Source: Cunninghamia lanceolata (Eukaryota; Streptophyta; Pinopsida; Cupressales; Cupressaceae). Taken from it: 64,000 nt of DNA. Below, one piece after another: positions 23,244 to 33,840 of the stretch. The notes under the pieces are model-generated. The model did not search any database. It saw only the letters and a program-made list of their open reading frames with translations, and was not told the origin of the DNA. The translations under genes were made by a program, and so were the position numbers. The stretch is from contig BSBN01000445.1 of NCBI GenBank assembly GCA_027924645.1, positions 7,609,001-7,673,000 of the forward strand. The letters are read 5' to 3'. The first letter of the stretch is position 1; every line of letters starts with the position of its first letter.

Positions 23244-24337
23244 TGTTGGCAAGAGACACTATATGGACTCATGGTTGTTGTCATTGATGGCAACAAAGGT
23301 CATCCCACATATCCGCAAGACATGATATGTCTCTACCGGAAGTCAGAATAAAGAATGTTGTGGTCCGGTGAAGAAGAACAGAGCATGTGGCAAGGTCTGA
23401 CAGATTGGTCCGGACCTCTCAGAGGAAGTGTCTTGGTGCAGTGCGGATTTGGGGAAGTCAAGAGGACTACCTTGAGTGGTATATTCCAAGGATTTAGCCT
23501 CCGGTGATGGACAAGGAAAAAGATATGAATGGTTGAGTACCGGATTCCTGAGAGACAGTGAAAACAGAGGAAGAACTGACTGGCAGAGTATCAGACTACT
23601 TTCCGGATGGGTTACTGTTGATGACAGAGGTTGTGAAGGCATGAATCATGTTTGGCCGACATGATTAATGATATCTACAAGTATATGCTTGATCCGCATT
23701 GCTTGGTGAGGAAGGATTCAGCCGACAGAATGAGAGTTTGTAAGAAACTAGACTGTTCCGGATGCCGACTAGAAAGGTGATGAAATTACTTGTGCGGATA
23801 TATATAGAGGATGGATTTAGTTGTGAAATGGGTGTTAGTGTGGAGAGATATGCGAATAAGTCCAGAGAAAGAGCAGAGGTAGCAAAAAGGATCCGGTATG
23901 TGAAAGATAGCAGAATAAAAAATAGAGGAAAGATGAAGTGCAGCAGATCAGTGTACTGAGCCTAACCGGAACTGAACTCCAGCATATGCAGATGCTTCCA
24001 ATCAGTTCAAGACTGTGATTCTCATCACTTTGTAGACAGTGTGTCTTCTTGTAGGCAGTGGGCCTCTTGTGAGCAGTGTGCTCGGGCAGTGAGCCCTAAT
24101 TGGCAAGTGCCATTTTTGTAATTTCCTATTCTTCTAACAGAGAATAATTCTTGGGTTAATCACCCCGTGGTTTTCTCCCTTAACAGGGTTTCCACGTCAA
24201 AAATACTGTGTCATGTGTTTCTTATTTCATGGTTAATGTTTTTGTGTTTGATTTTATGCTACATCAATTAAAAGGAAAGTTCAATAAGGGAAATAATTAG
24301 GATAACTGATTTACCCCCCCCCTCTCAGTTATCAACA
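23244..24337 (+). repeat. 5' LTR of element 2
   Basis: It starts TGTTGGCAAGAGACAC and ends CAGTTATCAACA. The TATA box (TATATATAG) lies at about 23799-23807. The palindromic words GGCAGTGGGCC, GAGCAGTGTGCTC and GGCAGTGAGCC lie at about 24054-24095. TCCGG is frequent, in contrast to the older element 1. The small frames inside (23343-23664) are reproduced in the 3' LTR and are not genes. Confidence 0.93.
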
Positions 24338-24339
24338 AT

Positions 24340-24352
24340 TGGTATCAGAGCT
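24340..24352 (+). other. Primer binding site of element 2 (tRNA-iMet)
   Basis: TGGTATCAGAGCT lies two bases after the 5' LTR. It matches the tRNA-iMet complement over the first 12 bases. Confidence 0.88.
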
Positions 24353-24402
24353 AAGTTCCTCCTAATAGAGCCTAATAGCTTGAGGAAGATCTGGGATTTC
24401 AA

Positions 24403-25581
24403 ATGGATGCATATGGTTTAAGGGAGCAACTCAAGACTGCCCTTGAGGATCTTGAATAGTCAAATTCTGAAGTCAGTGAATTAAAGGAAAGACTCAAACA
24501 GGCTGATGAATTCATGAGAGAATTAAAAGACAAATTAAGTCTCTCTATGAAAAAGAGAAAGGAGCTGCTTCAACAGTTGGCAAGACAAAGTGATGAAAGC
24601 AATACAAATGAAGAATTGACTGAGCAAACCAAGTTATGTGAAAAGTTATCAAAAGAAGTCATTATGTTAAGACATGAAATGGAATCAGGAACTATAAAGT
24701 TTACTTAAGAGATTGAAGAAAAAAGAAAGGCTGAAGACAATCTAAGACAATCTCTTAAAGAAAAATCAGAAGAATGCCACCAGATGGACAGGATTATCAG
24801 ACACCTTGAATCTGATCTTGAAGATGCCAAAGATAATGAAGGAAAACTTGAGGATCAAATTGCCTCTCTCAAAAGAGACCTTCAAACAGCAAATGAATAT
24901 AAAGAGAAATTCAAGATAAGTTCTGCTCAACTTGAAGTTCTTCTTGGAAGTCAAAAGAGGACAGATGACAAGTATGGCTTGGGATATGAGAAAGGAGAAA
25001 GCTCCGGATCCGGTCAGAAGAATCTTGGATCAAAAAATCAAAGGAGCAGGCCTAGAAGACCTCCGGTAAGACAGCCAAATGCTCAAAGATATCCATCCTT
25101 CAATGGATACTGCCACAACTGCAACCACTTTGGTCACAAAGCTAATCAGTGCAGAATGAGAATGAATCAGAATAATTCATCCTTCTCCGGACAGTGCTTC
25201 AACTGCAAAAGGTATGGACACAAATCCCATGAATGCAGAATTATGCAAGTAAACAAATCATTCAAAGGTAGATGCTTCACATGCAATAGAATAGGTCATA
25301 TGGCAAATCAATGCAGATCAAGAGGATATCAGTCAAATATGCAAAGAAATGTTATTTGCCAAATCTGCAATAGGTCCGGTCATAATGCTAAAGTCTGCAG
25401 AAACAAGAATCAGGACAAAAGAGGTCCGGTGTATAATCAGAATCAAGACAAGGGTAAACAAAAGATGAATGCGGATGAGGTTAGGAATCAGATGAGCAAG
25501 ATTTGGGTGAAGAAAAGTTCAGAGAATGTAGAGGTTGGATCCGCACCAGACTCTGGTGCTGATATTTCTTCCGGAAATTAA
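24403..25581 (+). pseudogene. Element 2 ORF1: coiled-coil plus four CCHC zinc knuckles, two stops
   Basis: One frame of 393 codons starts with ATG at 24403. Two stops break it: TAG at 24457 (CAG in element 1) and TAA at 24706 (CAA in element 1), both single C-to-T changes. The N-terminal half is a charged, Leu-rich likely coiled coil. Four intact CX2CX4HX4C knuckles follow at about 25111, 25195, 25273 and 25357, separated by basic, Asn/Ser-rich linkers. Four knuckles is more than the one or two usual in copia Gag. The frame ends just after a D-S-G-A-D sequence, which recalls the Asp-Ser-Gly of a retroviral-type protease. Likely role: RNA binding and particle assembly (inference). Confidence 0.85.
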
Positions 25582-26233
25582 AAGTGAGCTCAGGCTCAGG
25601 GGGAGACTCAAAGAAAATCTTGTTCCCCCAGCCAAACAAGTGGTGCCGGATGTGGCACAAGATGCGGATCAAAGGGTTTGTAGATATGAATCTTGAGATA
25701 CTTCAGTCAAGTTTTCAGAGGTTCGCATGAAGTTATGAAGAAGCTGTGATCGATCAAATAAGACCTGCTCAGGGAGATGCTCCGGTATGATAAAGGATTA
25801 CAAAAAGGTCCGGAAAGATCCGGAAATGCACTATCTTGTTCTGCGGATTGGACAGAGTGTTTGAGATGATCTTGTAATATGCTACCTCGATTTATTCATG
25901 ATTGAAAGATCCGGATGATATCCACAGATCAGGACTAATCCGGGATACTCCAAGCTATCCAGACAAGGCAAACCGGAATGATGTAGGTGAAGCATTTATT
26001 GCAGACAGGTATTAGGGTTCGCGGAGCAATTTAAGGGATTTCTCAAAGGTCATTTGCTCATTCTGCACTCGAGAAGAAGCGAAAAGTGGAGCTCTGCAAC
26101 AAGGTTCTTCAAGCACACCAAGGATCTCCTGCCGAAGCTATTGGATAAAGAAATCAATCCAACCACTCCGTGCAAACCGAAGGCGCATAAGGTATTCTCC
26201 GTTTTTCATTACCTCACTGCAAATCTTTGAAGA
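25582..26233 (+). other. Spacer between ORF1 and ORF2 of element 2
   Basis: No separate gene is visible. A polypurine-like CAGGGGGAGA follows ORF1 (about 25600-25609). A 67-codon open stretch without ATG (25991-26191) reads in the frame that would join ORF2 if 26192-26287 were removed. The matching region of element 1 also stays open apart from one extra base near its end. The last 60 bp look like a 5' untranslated leader. Confidence 0.5.
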
Positions 26234-29200
26234 ATGGCTACTCCAAACATAGTTAAGATCTCTGATAGACCTCGCCCCTCATTCAAGAAACATCCCTACA
26301 AATCATTGGAGGTTGACCCACTAGGAGCCTTCTCTAGTGTTCCTCACGGAGTTTTACACACCGAAGACATTAGGGTTTACATACATGCAAACATTGAGGA
26401 ATTTGGGGAATTCAAATTAAGAGACCTCTATCACAAGCAGCTGATTGACAATGCTTTTGAGCTTAAACCAGAGTATAAGGATATTCAGAAGAAACAATTT
26501 GAGCAATTTATTCATTTCCCCTGTTTTGAAGAGGATGAATGGGTCCGGTATGTACTGAGCAGGATGCATGACAACTTTCTATGGCTAGATAGACCCTGCA
26601 AGATCACAAAAGAGGCAATTAGAGCAGTAACTGGCCTATACTCCTTCGGAGGAGTACCTATCCTTAAATCTGTCAAGAACAACATTGTAACTGAGGCCAC
26701 CGGATCAAAATTTGACAAAAGGGCAATGACCATTGAAGACATCTCCAATCCGGATATCAAATATGCATCAATGATAATAGGATACAAGATCTACCACTCC
26801 AGCAGGGAGAATTCTGTATCCGGAACTGCAATATACACTGCTTATGAAATGTTAAGAAAGAATGCAGAATATGATCTCTGCGAACTACTACTAAGCCAAT
26901 TAATGGAAAACATACAGAAAATCAAGAAGGATAAGAAGAATTCCTTTAAATATGGTACTCTTATTGTATGTCTATTCTTCTATTTCATGAATGAGCTACC
27001 CGGAACAAGTGGATGGGTATGGCAGAATGACAAACCTGTTGCAGTCCAGATAAGAGACTACTTGCATGGACTTGGGGATGCAAAAGCAAGAAATTCAGCT
27101 CTATGGGGATACTTCAAAAACTTTCAGAGCATGATGCAAGCAAGAGAGAGAATTCCTCAGTCTCTCATTGAGAAATACAAGGACTCAGTGTGCTTTATGG
27201 TTGACACTGATCAGTGCCTAATGGAGGCAGTGGAGCCAAGGACTGTCTGGATCATGCCCATGGGGTATGAAGTTGATGAACAGATAGTGGAGCTGCATGT
27301 TCAACACATGCTAAGTCAGCCCAAAGATCCTAAGGCAGAAAGGTTTGGAACCTTTGAGGAGCTGAGTGTAAAAATACATGTAGAACTCAGGGAACCTGAG
27401 ATTAAAAGAAAGGTAAGAAAAGAAGTAGAGCACATTGCTCAAGGCCTAGGTATCTCAAAGGAGGCACTTGATGCCAGCCGGGAAAAGAGGAGGAAGGCCG
27501 AGGAAGAAGAGAAAAGCAAAGAAAGTGCTCCGGTTGGAGCTCCCACCCGGACCAGATCAACAAAGAGATCTGCACCTCCCTCAACCAAAAGTTCAAAACC
27601 GGAAGTCCAGGCATCCGGTAAGAGATCAAAGGCAAAAGCCACAAGGGCTTATGGAAGCCAAAAGGATGAAGAGGAAACAGAATCAGATGAGGGAGTAAGA
27701 GAAGTAAAGAAACAGAAAAAGAAAGGATCTGGTAAGCCCTCCACAGGCCAAGACAAGGAGGAAATGGCAGAGGTAACTGTTGAAAAGCCCACTCTGTCAC
27801 TAGAGAGCATAATCAAGTCGGTCACGGTGGATGGAAACCTTCAACCAATGACTGAATCATATGATGACTTCAGTGAGGCCGACCAAAAGACTCTGCAGGA
27901 GGCCACAGTGAAATATCTTAACATATACAATAAGGCTTTCATTGAGATCATATCTCTCATTCCTAAAAGCCTAGAGAAGGAAATGGAAGTAAGAAAGAAT
28001 AATGCTCATGCCAAAGATCTTGAGATCCAGGAGCAGATAGCTATTCAGCTATATCCTCAAATTGATCCCAAGACAATGAACATTATCTTCAAGGACTGCA
28101 AAGATGAGTTCAGAAGCAAAGCCAGGATGAATCAACTCATGCTTGGTGAGACTGACAAAGTGGCCCAAGAAACAGAAGAGATCCTCCGGAAGGCCTTCAA
28201 AAGGTTCAATCTTCCTGTTGTAGAGGACTTAGGTGCAGAAACAGCTGCTGATTTGGAATCTTCTGTTCCGGAAGAAGTGAGCCCTAAACAGACAAGTGAG
28301 GACTTGGGACCCTCTGCTCCAGAAGAAGGGGCCCATGAACAAGTTAGCATCTCTCCTCCGGTTTCCCCTACAGTGTCCGGATCCAAAGAAGGAGAGCAAT
28401 TACAGGAGAAGGAAGCAGTGGTGAAAGACAAAGAGGTTGACAGTTCTAAGACTGCAGAAGAAAAGAAACATCTGTCTCCGGCAAGAGACACTGCACAAAC
28501 TGTTCAACAATTTTTGAGTAAAGAAACTTTAGAGATTGATGAACCGGAGCTTCTAAAAGGCCCATTTGATTTTGACTCTCTCTCTCCGGTACAAACAATG
28601 AAGATAGCTTCATTTGCAAATGCCAAGGCAAATGAAAAACTCCTGAAGTCTCATATGGAAGACTGTGAGTTGATAGAGGCTGCTTCCGGAATACTTGTAA
28701 AGATCATGCCATCAATCCAGATAGATCCGACAGCCTCCACTTCCGGTAATCTAAAAACCTTAGTCAGCAGTGTTGATACACATTTTGATTCTTTAGAAAA
28801 ATCAGCTGAAGAAAAGGTCCGGAAGGAATTTTTGGATAAGAGATTTTCTGAAATATTAGAATTAATTTCTAAAGATAGGAAGATTGTAAGCATTGGAATA
28901 AAGAGCTTAGAGAATGCTCTTAAGGATGGCGGTGATATCTATAAATTTTGTATATCCTGGTCAAAGGCAACAGCAGCATTTGACGAGAAAATAAAAGAGG
29001 AACAGGATAAGCTACAAAGCTTATCTCAAAGTTTTGATCCTCTCTCTTCCTCTATAATAAATCAAGAATGTCAGACTATTGCAGTCTTGAACGAAATAAA
29101 GAATCTTGAGAAGGAAAGGAAGAACATCACCAACCGGATGGGAGAACTTAGAAGGATTATAATCCCTAAGTTGGAAACCATGCATGAGGCCATCAGTGAT

Positions 29201-29368
29201 GCTAGGACCACCGCCCAAACAAAAGATCCGACAGATCTCAAGCGGGCAGAAGCATTTGCATTTTTGTTAAGTGGTCACATTTCAATTTTGGACAGAATGA
29301 AGCAAAGTTGGGCTACCGAAATGATTCAATTACAGACATCCTTTGCAGACATTCTTCAATATATGTGA
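26234..29368 (+). CDS. Element 2 ORF2: 1044 aa protein of unrecognised family
   Basis: An uninterrupted frame of 1044 codons. The start ATG at 26234 has A at -3 and G at +4, a good plant context. Residues 1-400 form the best conserved part, with F-E-E-D-E-W-V-R-Y-V near residue 98, K-I-T-K-E-A-I-R-A-V-T-G-L near 123, and a short hydrophobic run L-I-V-C-L-F-F-Y-F-M near 241, which is short for a membrane span. Residues about 412-520 are a Lys/Glu/Ser-rich linker with a basic K-K-Q-K-K-K cluster near 491, a possible nuclear signal. Residues 550-665 and 746-1044 are mostly helical, with a likely coiled coil near 920-985, joined by a Pro/Glu-rich linker. I recognise no enzyme motif. It sits where other Sireviruses carry pol and an env-like frame. 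Element 1 keeps the same frame, so the protein is a family trait. Function unknown. Confidence 0.85.
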   Translation: MATPNIVKISDRPRPSFKKHPYKSLEVDPLGAFSSVPHGVLHTEDIRVYIHANIEEFGEFKLRDLYHKQLIDNAFELKPEYKDIQKKQFEQFIHFPCFEEDEWVRYVLSRMHDNFLWLDRPCKITKEAIRAVTGLYSFGGVPILKSVKNNIVTEATGSKFDKRAMTIEDISNPDIKYASMIIGYKIYHSSRENSVSGTAIYTAYEMLRKNAEYDLCELLLSQLMENIQKIKKDKKNSFKYGTLIVCLFFYFMNELPGTSGWVWQNDKPVAVQIRDYLHGLGDAKARNSALWGYFKNFQSMMQARERIPQSLIEKYKDSVCFMVDTDQCLMEAVEPRTVWIMPMGYEVDEQIVELHVQHMLSQPKDPKAERFGTFEELSVKIHVELREPEIKRKVRKEVEHIAQGLGISKEALDASREKRRKAEEEEKSKESAPVGAPTRTRSTKRSAPPSTKSSKPEVQASGKRSKAKATRAYGSQKDEEETESDEGVREVKKQKKKGSGKPSTGQDKEEMAEVTVEKPTLSLESIIKSVTVDGNLQPMTESYDDFSEADQKTLQEATVKYLNIYNKAFIEIISLIPKSLEKEMEVRKNNAHAKDLEIQEQIAIQLYPQIDPKTMNIIFKDCKDEFRSKARMNQLMLGETDKVAQETEEILRKAFKRFNLPVVEDLGAETAADLESSVPEEVSPKQTSEDLGPSAPEEGAHEQVSISPPVSPTVSGSKEGEQLQEKEAVVKDKEVDSSKTAEEKKHLSPARDTAQTVQQFLSKETLEIDEPELLKGPFDFDSLSPVQTMKIASFANAKANEKLLKSHMEDCELIEAASGILVKIMPSIQIDPTASTSGNLKTLVSSVDTHFDSLEKSAEEKVRKEFLDKRFSEILELISKDRKIVSIGIKSLENALKDGGDIYKFCISWSKATAAFDEKIKEEQDKLQSLSQSFDPLSSSIINQECQTIAVLNEIKNLEKERKNITNRMGELRRIIIPKLETMHEAISDARTTAQTKDPTDLKRAEAFAFLLSGHISILDRMKQSWATEMIQLQTSFADILQYM

Positions 29369-29445
29369 GTATGTAAATATGCGGCTAAGTATAAGAAATT
29401 TTTGAAAATTTTGATATGCGGACCCTACCCTTTGCCATTGATGTC

Positions 29446-29600
29446 AAAGGGGGAGTGAGGAGTAGTGAAAAATGAGAAATCCAACTAAGGGGGAGTTCCG
29501 GAAATTGTATATAAAGACAAAGCATCAGCAAAGGGGGAGCACAGTGAAAACACTTAGTCATTTTTCACTAAGTGTTGCCATCAATGCCAAAGGGGGAGAT
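29446..29600 (+). promoter_or_regulatory. Multiple polypurine tracts and hairpin of element 2
   Basis: Four AAGGGGGAG tracts occur at about 29446, 29487, 29530 and 29589; the last directly abuts the 3' LTR. A hairpin (ACACTTAG .. CTAAGTGT, 29550-29575) lies between the third and fourth. Repeated PPTs upstream of the 3' LTR are a published hallmark of Sireviruses. Confidence 0.85.
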
Positions 29601-30693
29601 TGTTGGCAAGAGACACTATATGGACTCATGGTTGTTGTCATTGATGGCAACAAAGGTCATCCCACATATCCGCAAGACATGATATGTCTCTACCGGAAGT
29701 CAGAATAAAGAATGTTGTGGTCCGGTGAAGAAGAACAGAGCATGTGGCAAGGTCCGACAGATTGGTCTGGACCTCTCAGAGGAAGTGTCTTGGTGCAGTG
29801 CGGATTTGGGGAAGTCAAGAGGACTACCTTGAGTGGTATATTCCAAGGATTTAGCCTCCGGTGATGGACAAGGAAAAAGATATGAATGGTTGAGTACCGG
29901 ATTCCTGAGAGACAGTGAAAACAGAGGAAGAACTGACTGGCAGAGTATCAGACTACTTTCCGGATGGGTTACTATTGATGACAGAGGTTGTGAAGGCATG
30001 AATCATGTTTGGCCGACATGATTAATGATATCTACAAGTATATGCTTGATCCGCATTGCTTGGTGAGGAAGGATTCAGCCGACAGAATGAGAGTTTGTAA
30101 GAAACTAGACTGTTCCGGATGCCGACTAGAAAGGTGATGAAATTACTTGTGCGGATATATATAGAGGATGGATTTAGTTGTGAAATGGGTGTTAGTGTGG
30201 AGAGATATGCGAATAAGTCCAGAGAAAGAGCAGAGGTAGCAAAAAGGATCCGGTATGTGAAAGATAGCAGAATAAAAAATAGAGGAAAGATGAAGTGCAG
30301 CAGATCAGTGTACTGAGCCTAACCGGAACTGAACTCCAGCATATGTAGATGCTTCCAATCAGTTCAAGACTGTGATTCTCATCACTTTGTAGACAGTGTG
30401 TCTTCTTGTAGGCAGTGGGCCTCTTGTGAGCAGTGTGCTCGGGCAGTGAGCCCTAATTGGCAAGTGCCATTTTTGTAATTTCCTATTCTTCTAACAGAGA
30501 ATAATTCTTGGGTTAATCACCCCGTGGTTTTCTCCCTTAACAGGGTTTCCACGTCAAAAATACTGTGTCATGTGTTTCTTATTTCATGGTTAATGTTTTT
30601 GTGTTTGATTTTATGCTACATCAATTAAAAGGAAAGTTCAATAAGGGAAATAATTAGGATAACTGATTCACCCCCCCCTCTCAGTTATCAACA
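29601..30693 (+). repeat. 3' LTR of element 2
   Basis: Nearly identical to 23244-24337 and followed by the duplicated TGACC. Its TATA box is at about 30156-30163. Confidence 0.93.
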
Positions 30694-31850
30694 TGACCAA
30701 CGTTGAGTTGGCAGTTCTGGTAAAGAAACAGATTGCAGAGAGCAAGGCTGTGAAGGCTCAGAATCAGGAATTGAAGGATGAGTTAGAGAAGTTGAGGAAT
30801 AGAGTAGGTTCTGGTAGAGAAGAAGATAGGGAAGAAGAAGAGATCCCTAGTTGGAACGAGGAGGTCGTTCCTGCAGACCAGAGACCACTGCTGAACGCCC
30901 TCAAGGCCATGGAGAGGAGAACCATGGATGTGAAATTGGATTTGCCAGTGTTTATAGGAAAGATGGAACCTGATTCAGTGATGGAGTGGATAGACTCCTT
31001 AAATAATTTCTTTGAAATAGAGGAGATACCAGAACAACAGAGGGTGAAACTAGCCCAGTCAAAAATTGAAGAAGCTACCTTGACATGGTGGAATTTCGTC
31101 CAGGATGATAGAGTACAGGAAGGAAAGTGTAGAGTCACTACATGGAAGAAAATGATGGCATTAGTAAAGGAAGCTTATGTCCCATTGGATTACAGTATCC
31201 AATTACACAAGAGGAAGCAAAACCTGAAGCAGAAGGAGCTAGATGTCAGCTCATATACAGAAGAATTCATGAAACTTTGTGTGAAAACAAAGGTAAAGGA
31301 AAGTGAAGAAGAGAAGGTAGCCAGATACCTTAATGGATTGAGGTTCAACATTTAGGAAGATTTAAGTCTGCATAATCCAGATACAGTTCAGAAATGCTTT
31401 CAGTTGGCATTGAAAGTGGAAGAGAAGTTAAAGAGAAAACAAGAACAACACAATAGAGGAAGAGGAAGACAACAAAGGGGTGGAAGAGGTCCTTTTAGAG
31501 GTAGCGGACATGGACATGGATATCAAGGAGAATCCAGTCATGACAATAGTAAGGGAAACAATAGTCAGAACCAGGGGGAAAATTATAGTCAGCAAGGAAA
31601 CTTCAGAGGTAGAAGACCTTTCAGAGGAAGATCCCAGGGCAGAGGATCCATCAGATGTTATAACTGTAACAAAGAAGGCCATATAGCCAGCAGATGTCCA
31701 GAAAAGGCCACAAGCTCAACAGGAGAAAGGAGAACAAATCTGATCCAAGAACCTAATAATCAAAGTATGACAGGCTCTAATGCTTTTCAGAGTGTGAATG
31801 CTCCGGATAATTATGGATACCCAGAAAGTGGAGAGTCTCTAATGATGAGA
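30694..31850 (+). pseudogene. gag: Chromovirus gag, main part
   Basis: The frame continues from 23243 across TGACC. A Lys/Glu-rich N-terminal helix leads into the retrotransposon Gag core (T-W-W-N-F near 31086) and an Arg/Gly-rich stretch, then one CCHC knuckle (C-Y-N-C-N-K-E-G-H-I-A-S-R-C, near 31655). A single TAG at 31353-31355 interrupts the frame, most simply a former CAG. Gag packages the RNA; in chromoviruses it is fused in frame to Pol, as here. Confidence 0.88.
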
Positions 31851-33840
31851 AGAATAGTGACTACCATGAAGGTACCTGACAAAGAATCCCCTCAAAGAAA
31901 GTCTCTTTTTAGGACTATTTGCAAAGCAGGAGGTAAGGCATGTAAAGTTTTGATTGATTCTGGTTCTACTGAAAATTTTGTGTCTGAAGAAATGGTGACA
32001 AAGCTTAAGCTTAGGAGATTGCCTCACCCATCCCCATACAAAGTCTCATGGCTTACCCAAGGTCAGCAGACAATTGTAGAAGAGCAGGCTTGGGTAGAAT
32101 TTCAGATTGGAGCATATAAGGATAAGTTGTTGTTTGACATTACCACGATGGATGCTTGCAATCTTTTATTTGGTAGACCATGGCAGTATGATTTGAAGGC
32201 ACAACATGATGGTGTTAGAAACACCTATACAATCACTAAAGATGGTAAGGTTATAAAGTTACTACCATTGACGAAGAAGGAGGAGAAATCTAAAGGAAAA
32301 GAGGTGAAGGTAATGCTGATGGAAGGTAAACAGTTCATGAAAGAAGTAGCAGCAGAAGGTGTAGTTGCATATGCCCTAATCCCATGTATGAGGGTGAATA
32401 AAGAACAACAGCAAGAAGTCAAGGAAGAGAAGAAGCAAAGGTTCATAGACCCAGCTATCCAAGAGCTATTGGATAAGTACAAAGGTATCATCTCAGAGGG
32501 AATGCCAAGATCCCTACCACCTGTCAGGGATATTAGTCACTGCATAGACTTAATTCCAGGGTCAACACTTCCAAACAAAGCAGCCTATAAGCTAACTCCA
32601 GAACAGAATGCAGAAGTAGCCAGACAAATTGAAGAATTATTGGATTCAGGTCTGATTGGGAAAAGTTTAAGTCCATGTGCAGTACCAGCTATACTAGCAC
32701 CAAAGAAGGAAGGTACTTGGAGGCTTTGCACAGATTCCAGAGCTATTAACAAGATCACAATCAGGTATAGGTTTCCAATCCCTAGGATAGAGGATTTACT
32801 TGACTGTTTGGGAGGTACTAAGTATTTTACAAAAATAGATTTGAAGAGTGGATATCATCAGATCAGGATTAGGCTAGGAGATGAATGGAAAACAACATTC
32901 AAAACTAATGAAGGGTTATATGAGTGGAAGGTTATGCCTTTTGGTTTATCTAATGCACCTAGTACTTTTATGAGGTTGATGAATGAGGTTTTGAAAGAGC
33001 TCATTGGTAAGTTTGTCATAGGATATCTAGATGACATTCTGATTTTCAGCAACACAAAAGAAGAACATCTCAGACACATAGATTTGGTTCTTAAGAGGTT
33101 ACATGAAGAGCAGCTGATGATAAATTTAGGCAAGTGTTTGTTCATGCAAGAGGAGATCACATATTTGGGTTTTGTCAATTACAAATGGATAAGGAGAAGG
33201 TAAGTGCCATATTGTCTTGGCCAACCCCAAAGACTATGAATGATGTCAGAAGTTTCCATGGGTTAGCAACCTTCTACAGGAAGTTTATAAGAGGGTTTAG
33301 TCATATTTGTGCACCCATGCTTGATACCATCAAAGGAGGACAGAAGTGCAGATTTGTTTGGACTCAAAGAGCAGATGATTCTTTTGAAACATTGAAGAAG
33401 AAGGTGGCACAGCAGCCAGTCCTTGCACTTCCAGACTTTAACAAAATCTTTTAGGTGGAATGTGATGCTAGTCACATGGCCATTGGAGCAGTACTCAGCC
33501 AAGAAGGTAGACCTATTGCATTTTTCAGTGAGAAGCTCAATGATGCTAAAAAGAGGTATTCCTCATATGATTTGGAAATGTATGCTTTAGTCCAGTCACT
33601 CAAGAAATGGAGGCATTACTTGATGCCAAAGGAATTCATAGTATTCACAGATAACCAGGCTCTGAGTTTCATAAACAGCCAGGAAAAGCTGAACCACAGA
33701 CACATGAAATGGGTAGAAACCTTACAAGCTTTTACTTTTACATTGAAGCATAAGAAAGGAGTCAAGAATAAAGTTGCAGATGCTTTGAGCAAGAGAGTTC
33801 TAACAGTCAACCAGATTCAGTTAGAAAGTGTTGGCATTGA
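31851..33840 (+). pseudogene. pol: Chromovirus protease, reverse transcriptase and RNase H
   Basis: The same frame as gag continues with the aspartic protease motif D-S-G-S-T near 31960. Reverse transcriptase follows, with P-F-G-L-S-N-A-P near 32938 and the catalytic Y-L-D-D-I near 33023. A small deletion near 33178 shifts the frame just after the conserved Y-L-G-F motif. RNase H follows, with the catalytic E-C-D-A-S-H near 33458 and a T-D-N-Q-A-L motif near 33650. A TAG at 33452-33454 stands just before the RNase H motif. Apart from these two lesions all catalytic motifs are present. Confidence 0.9.

Larger units (their letters stand above)
23244..30693 (+). mobile_element. Element 2: young non-autonomous Sirevirus-like LTR element with intact ORF2
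   Basis: A complete 7450 bp element with LTRs at 23244-24337 and 29601-30693, flanked by duplicated TGACC. By eye the LTRs differ by about five substitutions, all transitions, plus one base in a C-run, so it is the youngest insertion in the window. The primer site matches tRNA-iMet, and four AAGGGGGAG tracts precede the 3' LTR. It carries a zinc-knuckle ORF1 with two stops and an uninterrupted 1044-codon ORF2. No protease, RT, RNase H or integrase sequence is present, so it depends on enzymes supplied in trans. Confidence 0.94.

Noticed and set aside
24403..25581. ORF1 as a host CCHC-type RNA-binding gene captured by the element
   Set aside because: It sits at the Gag position right behind the primer site in both elements, so a Gag origin is simpler, though the four knuckles are unusual.
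26234..29368. ORF2 as an env-like (membrane fusion) protein
   Set aside because: The only hydrophobic run near residue 241 is about ten residues long. There is no signal peptide and no C-terminal anchor. The position alone is not enough.
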